DNA from: Balneolaceae bacterium
GTDB lineage: Bacteria > Bacteroidota > Rhodothermia > Balneolales > Balneolaceae
Length of the DNA stretch: 14,608 bases
NCBI GenBank assembly: GCA_003555185.1
Contig: PWFZ01000108.1
Coordinates: forward strand, 1-14,608
Reading direction: 5' to 3'
Below the pieces are notes generated by a model. That model was not told where the DNA came from, ran no database searches, and saw only the letters and a list, made by a program, of their open reading frames with translations. Position 1 is the stretch's first letter; every line of letters begins with the position of its first letter. Made by a program: the position numbers and the translations under genes. Below are positions 14,068 to 14,608 of this stretch, piece after piece.

Positions 14068-14608
14068 ATGTTGAAAAAGTTACTATGCTCTCTGTTATCA
14101 TTTATGATTGTGATTATTTTCGGTGCTTTAACGAGTATCGCCATGGCACAGTCAAGTACAATAACAGGGACAATTACAGATGCTAATACAGGAGATCCTA
14201 TTCCTCAAGTAAACGTGTTTATCATGGAGCTTGGAACAGGTGAGGCTACGGATTTTGACGGGCGGTTCGAAATTCCAAATGTAGAACACGGTACCTATAC
14301 AGTCCGTATTAGTTCTATTGGGTTTGTCACGAACGAATCCGAAATCACCGTAGATGCTAATAATACTGAGTTCAACTTTGCATTAAGAGAAGATATAAGA
14401 GCTCTTGATGATGTAGTTGTAACAGCTTTTGGCCTGACCCGAGAGCAAAGATCTGTTGGCTATTCTGTTCAGGAAATCAGTGGTGATGTTGTGAACAGGG
14501 TTGATCAGGGAAACATTGTTGGTGCATTGGCAGGTAATGTCGCAGGTGTGCAAGTTGTTGGTTCTGCCGGTGCAAATCTTGGTGGTTCGGAAAGAATCCG
14601 AATTCGTG
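14068..14608 (+). CDS. SusC/RagA-family TonB-linked outer-membrane receptor, N-terminal part (3' end outside the window)
   Basis: The first 180 codons of a gene that continues past the window; such receptors are usually near 1000 residues. Residues 1-27 are a signal peptide ending AMA before Q28. Residues 32-107 are a CarboxypepD-like (carboxypeptidase regulatory-like) domain with TGTITDANTGDPIPQVNV and the GTYTVRISSIGF strand. DDVVVTAFG at 114-122 is the TonB-box region that hands over to the plug domain, which begins at RSVGYSVQEIS and continues with DQGNIVGALAGNVAGVQV. This layout is characteristic of SusC-type receptors that import oligosaccharides, peptides or other large nutrients, usually with a SusD lipoprotein encoded next; any SusD gene would lie beyond the edge. 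The substrate cannot be told. The GCGAGG Shine-Dalgarno-like sequence precedes the ATG by 4 bases. Confidence 0.95.
   Translation, partial: MLKKLLCSLLSFMIVIIFGALTSIAMAQSSTITGTITDANTGDPIPQVNVFIMELGTGEATDFDGRFEIPNVEHGTYTVRISSIGFVTNESEITVDANNTEFNFALREDIRALDDVVVTAFGLTREQRSVGYSVQEISGDVVNRVDQGNIVGALAGNVAGVQVVGSAGANLGGSERIRIR

Noticed and set aside
1..14608. Defence island, prophage, integrase or transposase
   Set aside because: None of the protein-coding genes shows such families; the window is housekeeping and envelope genes.

Overview
The window reads as a piece of chromosome from a member of the Bacteroidota/Balneolota/Rhodothermota group. The main reasons are a SusC/RagA-type TonB-dependent receptor at the right edge, a Bacteroidota-style outer-membrane beta-barrel C-terminus at the left edge, a secreted protein with a type IX secretion (Por) C-terminal sorting domain, and Shine-Dalgarno sequences that are mostly weak or absent. 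The exact genus cannot be read from the sequence; a Balneolales-like bacterium is a guess.

Layout, left to right. 1-432: C-terminus of an outer-membrane beta-barrel receptor. 571-2353 (minus): cysE-type serine acetyltransferase followed by cysM, a complete two-step serine-to-cysteine pair. 2422-3597 (minus): a lone GT4-type glycosyltransferase. 3889-5667 (minus): a large secreted putative metalloprotease with a T9SS sorting domain. 5668-5982: a gene-free stretch with a perfect 14-bp inverted repeat. 5983-6312 (plus): a small RraB-like protein. 6462-7946 (plus): an exported Xaa-Pro aminopeptidase. 7996-11112 (minus): pdxH, mnmE and an exported phosphodiester glycosidase, all in one direction. 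11257-11496 (plus): a small two-helix membrane protein. 11497-11959: gene-free, with two copies of a MITE/REP-like element and a second perfect palindrome. 11960-12328 (minus): a thioredoxin-like [2Fe-2S] ferredoxin. 12504-13673 (plus): a lipoprotein with a thioester-domain-like Cys...Gln signature, followed by a clear terminator. 14068-14608 (plus): the start of a SusC-like receptor that runs off the window.

The cysE-cysM pair makes cysteine from serine using sulfide, and CysM uses PLP, the cofactor made by PdxH about 9 kb away; this is a metabolic link but not an operon. Much of the rest is cell-envelope biology: two TonB-type barrels, a T9SS cargo, an exported peptidase, an exported glycosidase and a lipoprotein. 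There is no CRISPR array, phage, integrase, transposase or recognisable defence island. The most unusual items are the lipoprotein with a possible internal thioester, the paired non-coding repeats at 11511-11867, and the T9SS-secreted HELKH protein.
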